Source: Streptomyces sp. NRRL WC-3618 (GTDB lineage: Bacteria > Actinomycetota > Actinomycetes > Streptomycetales > Streptomycetaceae). Taken from it: DNA of 5,346 bases. Below the pieces are notes generated by a model, which was not told where the DNA came from, ran no database searches, and was given only the letters and a program-made list of their open reading frames with translations. Of this stretch, positions 3,925 through 5,346 are shown piece after piece. The stretch spans positions 1 to 5,346 of the forward strand of contig NZ_LGDW01000149.1 in the NCBI RefSeq assembly GCF_001280005.1, written 5' to 3'. Numbering within the stretch: the first letter of the stretch is position 1; each line of letters starts with the position of its first letter. Position numbers and translations under genes: made by a program.

Positions 3925-5346
3925 CCACCAAATCCTGCCGCTCTGTCTTTCCAATACTGGGATTTCCAGGAGTTGAAGGCATCGCGATCGATTCCACTGG
4001 GAATCTTGGTGCCCGCCTTCCAGTGCAACTGATTATAGTTCCCGAAGTGCATGGAGTGCGTCACCTCGGCGATCGGCCCGTCCTGCGTCTGAAGCATGTG
4101 GTGAAGGTTCAGCGGCTTGCCATCCGGGCCCATAGGGGCCAGCCCTTGCTGCATTCTCTTGAGATTGCTCCGACCGTACTTGTCCGCAGGTGAAAAATAG
4201 TCCGGATTCACCAGATCATCCCGCTGATACATGCGCTGACCGTTGTAGTCAGTCCGCGACCAGAATTGGCAGTTTGAGTTGTGAACCAGGACCGGCGTCT
4301 CGCCCGCCAGCACATAGTACGTGTGCAGGTCATCGACGGTCAGGTTGTACGTACGAACGTGGTCGGAATAAGACCGGTTGGCCAGTACCGTCACGGTGGT
4401 TCCGTCAGGCGTGCGCAAGGTCATGTCCGGAGCCAGTGACCCTGCTGCGACCCATTGGCCCAGGGAGGGCACCCAGAAGGGGTGCTCGTGCGTGGCGGTG
4501 AGCTTCTCTGGGCCGTCCCTGGTGTCGAGAGTCAGTTCGTTGAATCTCTTGTCGCTGTCGGTGACGATGAGGCGGGTGACGTTACGCGCCCCGGTCTCCC
4601 CGGTCTCAGGGTCGGTCGCGGTGACTTGATCACCGACCTTGACCTCTTCGATGTTCTTGGTCTTGCCATCGGACATGAGGACATCAGTTCCGGCAAGGAA
4701 GCATTTGCAGCCCACCGCCCCGCCCCGGCCGGCCAACCCGCCTCGCCCCATACCCGCTGCCGCAACGAACTCATTTCCCAGCTCTACCGTGCGCTCCCAC
4801 ACCCGAGCATCCTGCGCACATTCATTCTCATGAGAAAGACAATAGGTAGCAGCGATATGTTTCGCCCCTGCCGCGTCATTCCGATTTTTGAGGGAGTATG
4901 CATACGCGTGATTGCAGGCTAGGCGACCAAAGCAAACGGTTTCCTGGCGGCCGAATACATTGGTCTGAGGAGCCCAGTAGCCACCCTGAGTGCTCGAAAG
5001 CTTATTACTACCGAAGTTGTAGTACTGCGAGCCCACCGCACGTGCGTCATTCGACGATGGAGTTGTCGACGCGATCCATGCGCTATCACTACCGCCGCCC
5101 GTCCCACCCGAGCCACCTCCAGACCCGGATTTACCGGGGTTAGGCGAATCCCAGTCTTCCACGGGGACAGAACCGCCCCCGCCCAGGTAAGCCTCGGCAG
5201 CGCTCATCAAGCCGGTGGGATCACTCTTGCTGATGGGGCTGTTATTCGAGTACGCGTACCCGTTCATCTGCACCGGATCCGCGAGATCAATAATCGGATC
5301 CGCCGACAGGAACCGCCCCGCCCCCTGGTCGTACTCCCGGGCCCCG
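3921..5346 (-). CDS. RHS-repeat polymorphic toxin, C-terminal part: Hint autoprotease and LHH nuclease
   Basis: The 3' 474 codons of a large RHS protein whose 5' part lies beyond the right edge. Visible residues 1-46 are the end of the RHS core (EYDQGAGRFLSADP, NGYAYSNNSP, SDPTGL). A Gly/Ser-rich linker follows (71-88), then a pre-toxin segment with four cysteines (138, 144, 169, 176). A Hint domain runs from C215 (CFLAGTDVLMSDG) through block B THEHPFW (285-291) to HN at 355-356 followed by S. The tip (about 360-474) carries NLHH (413-416) and later histidines 430, 433 and 441 (NYNQLHW), matching the LHH group of HNH/Endonuclease VII nucleases. The shell houses the toxin, Hint should cleave near HN-S to free it, and the tip should cut DNA in a competing cell. 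The stop overlaps the immunity gene by 4 nt. Catalytic residues look intact. No secretion route is visible here. Confidence 0.92.
   Translation of the reverse strand, partial: GAREYDQGAGRFLSADPIIDLADPVQMNGYAYSNNSPISKSDPTGLMSAAEAYLGGGGSVPVEDWDSPNPGKSGSGGGSGGTGGGSDSAWIASTTPSSNDARAVGSQYYNFGSNKLSSTQGGYWAPQTNVFGRQETVCFGRLACNHAYAYSLKNRNDAAGAKHIAATYCLSHENECAQDARVWERTVELGNEFVAAAGMGRGGLAGRGGAVGCKCFLAGTDVLMSDGKTKNIEEVKVGDQVTATDPETGETGARNVTRLIVTDSDKRFNELTLDTRDGPEKLTATHEHPFWVPSLGQWVAAGSLAPDMTLRTPDGTTVTVLANRSYSDHVRTYNLTVDDLHTYYVLAGETPVLVHNSNCQFWSRTDYNGQRMYQRDDLVNPDYFSPADKYGRSNLKRMQQGLAPMGPDGKPLNLHHMLQTQDGPIAEVTHSMHFGNYNQLHWKAGTKIPSGIDRDAFNSWKSQYWKDRAAGFGG
3924..4268 (-). other. LHH (HNH/Endo VII superfamily) nuclease toxin domain
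   Basis: This is the C-terminal ~115 residues of the RHS protein, starting just after the Hint end (VHNSNC). Key features are the LHH triad core at about 4034-4026, the following THSMHF and the final NQLHW histidine, which together supply the metal and the general base in this nuclease group. G+C is about 50% (30 of 60 at 4141-4200), unlike the Hint segment. This is the exchangeable tip of the toxin. Confidence 0.85.
4278..4703 (-). other. Hint (intein-like) autoprotease domain
   Basis: A pre-toxin Hint domain of about 142 residues. It has a leading catalytic Cys in CKCFLAGTDVLM, a block B TxxH motif (THEHPFW), TYNLTVDDLHTYYVLAG as block F, and terminal VHN-S as block G. There is no homing endonuclease insert. 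Cleavage is expected around the HN-S junction at about 4277. A second Cys two residues before the catalytic one (CKC) is unusual enough to note. Its G+C of about 72% (4441-4500) contrasts with both flanks. Confidence 0.85.

Noticed and set aside
4455..4922. Plus-strand open frame opposite the Hint domain
   Set aside because: It lies fully antisense to the RHS toxin gene, which has strong domain motifs; no ribosome site or family match.

Overview
The window looks like Streptomyces or a close high-GC actinomycete. Most of it is about 70-75% G+C, it uses GTG starts freely, and it has short genes packed into ATGA/GTGA overlaps. It is an accessory region assembled from several pieces, with gene remnants at the joints.

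Layout. (1) Positions 1-~240, minus strand: a piece of an RHS/YD-repeat protein running off the left edge, without a recognisable 5' part. (2) ~204-560, plus strand: the C-terminal end of an FG-GAP (integrin-alpha/VCBS-like) repeat protein, butting head-on against the RHS piece. (3) 582-630: a strong stem-loop between convergent units. (4) 642-1200, minus strand: three tiny overlapping Cys/His-containing genes of unknown function. (5) ~1201-1405: a divergent control region with a 17-nt palindrome and two inverted copies of GTATAACGG. (6) 1406-3153, plus strand: an XRE-type helix-turn-helix regulator with a helical-repeat C-terminus, translationally coupled to an HFCD-type flavoprotein. (7) ~3178-3341, plus strand: the last ~50 residues of a tyrosine recombinase, followed by a tandem 12-mer and a perfect 14-bp terminator hairpin. 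(8) 3430-5346, minus strand: the 3' part of a large RHS polymorphic toxin (RHS core end, Gly/Ser linker, pre-toxin segment, Hint autoprotease, C-terminal LHH-type HNH/Endo VII nuclease), overlapped by 4 nt with a SUKH (SMI1/KNR4) immunity gene.

How the parts work together. The right-hand locus is a textbook contact-dependent or secreted toxin-immunity pair: the RHS shell encloses the toxin, Hint cleaves next to it, the LHH domain is a predicted DNase, and the SUKH protein protects the producer. Its base composition is a mosaic: hand counts give about 50% in the toxin tip and immunity gene, about 72% in Hint, and about 47-53% in the pre-toxin part. This fits cassette-style exchange. The central block (three small Cys/His genes, XRE-TPR-like regulator, HFCD flavoprotein) looks like one self-regulated module whose chemistry is unknown. 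It is the most likely undescribed system here. The recombinase stub, the RHS stub and the FG-GAP stub mark past insertion and deletion events around these modules.
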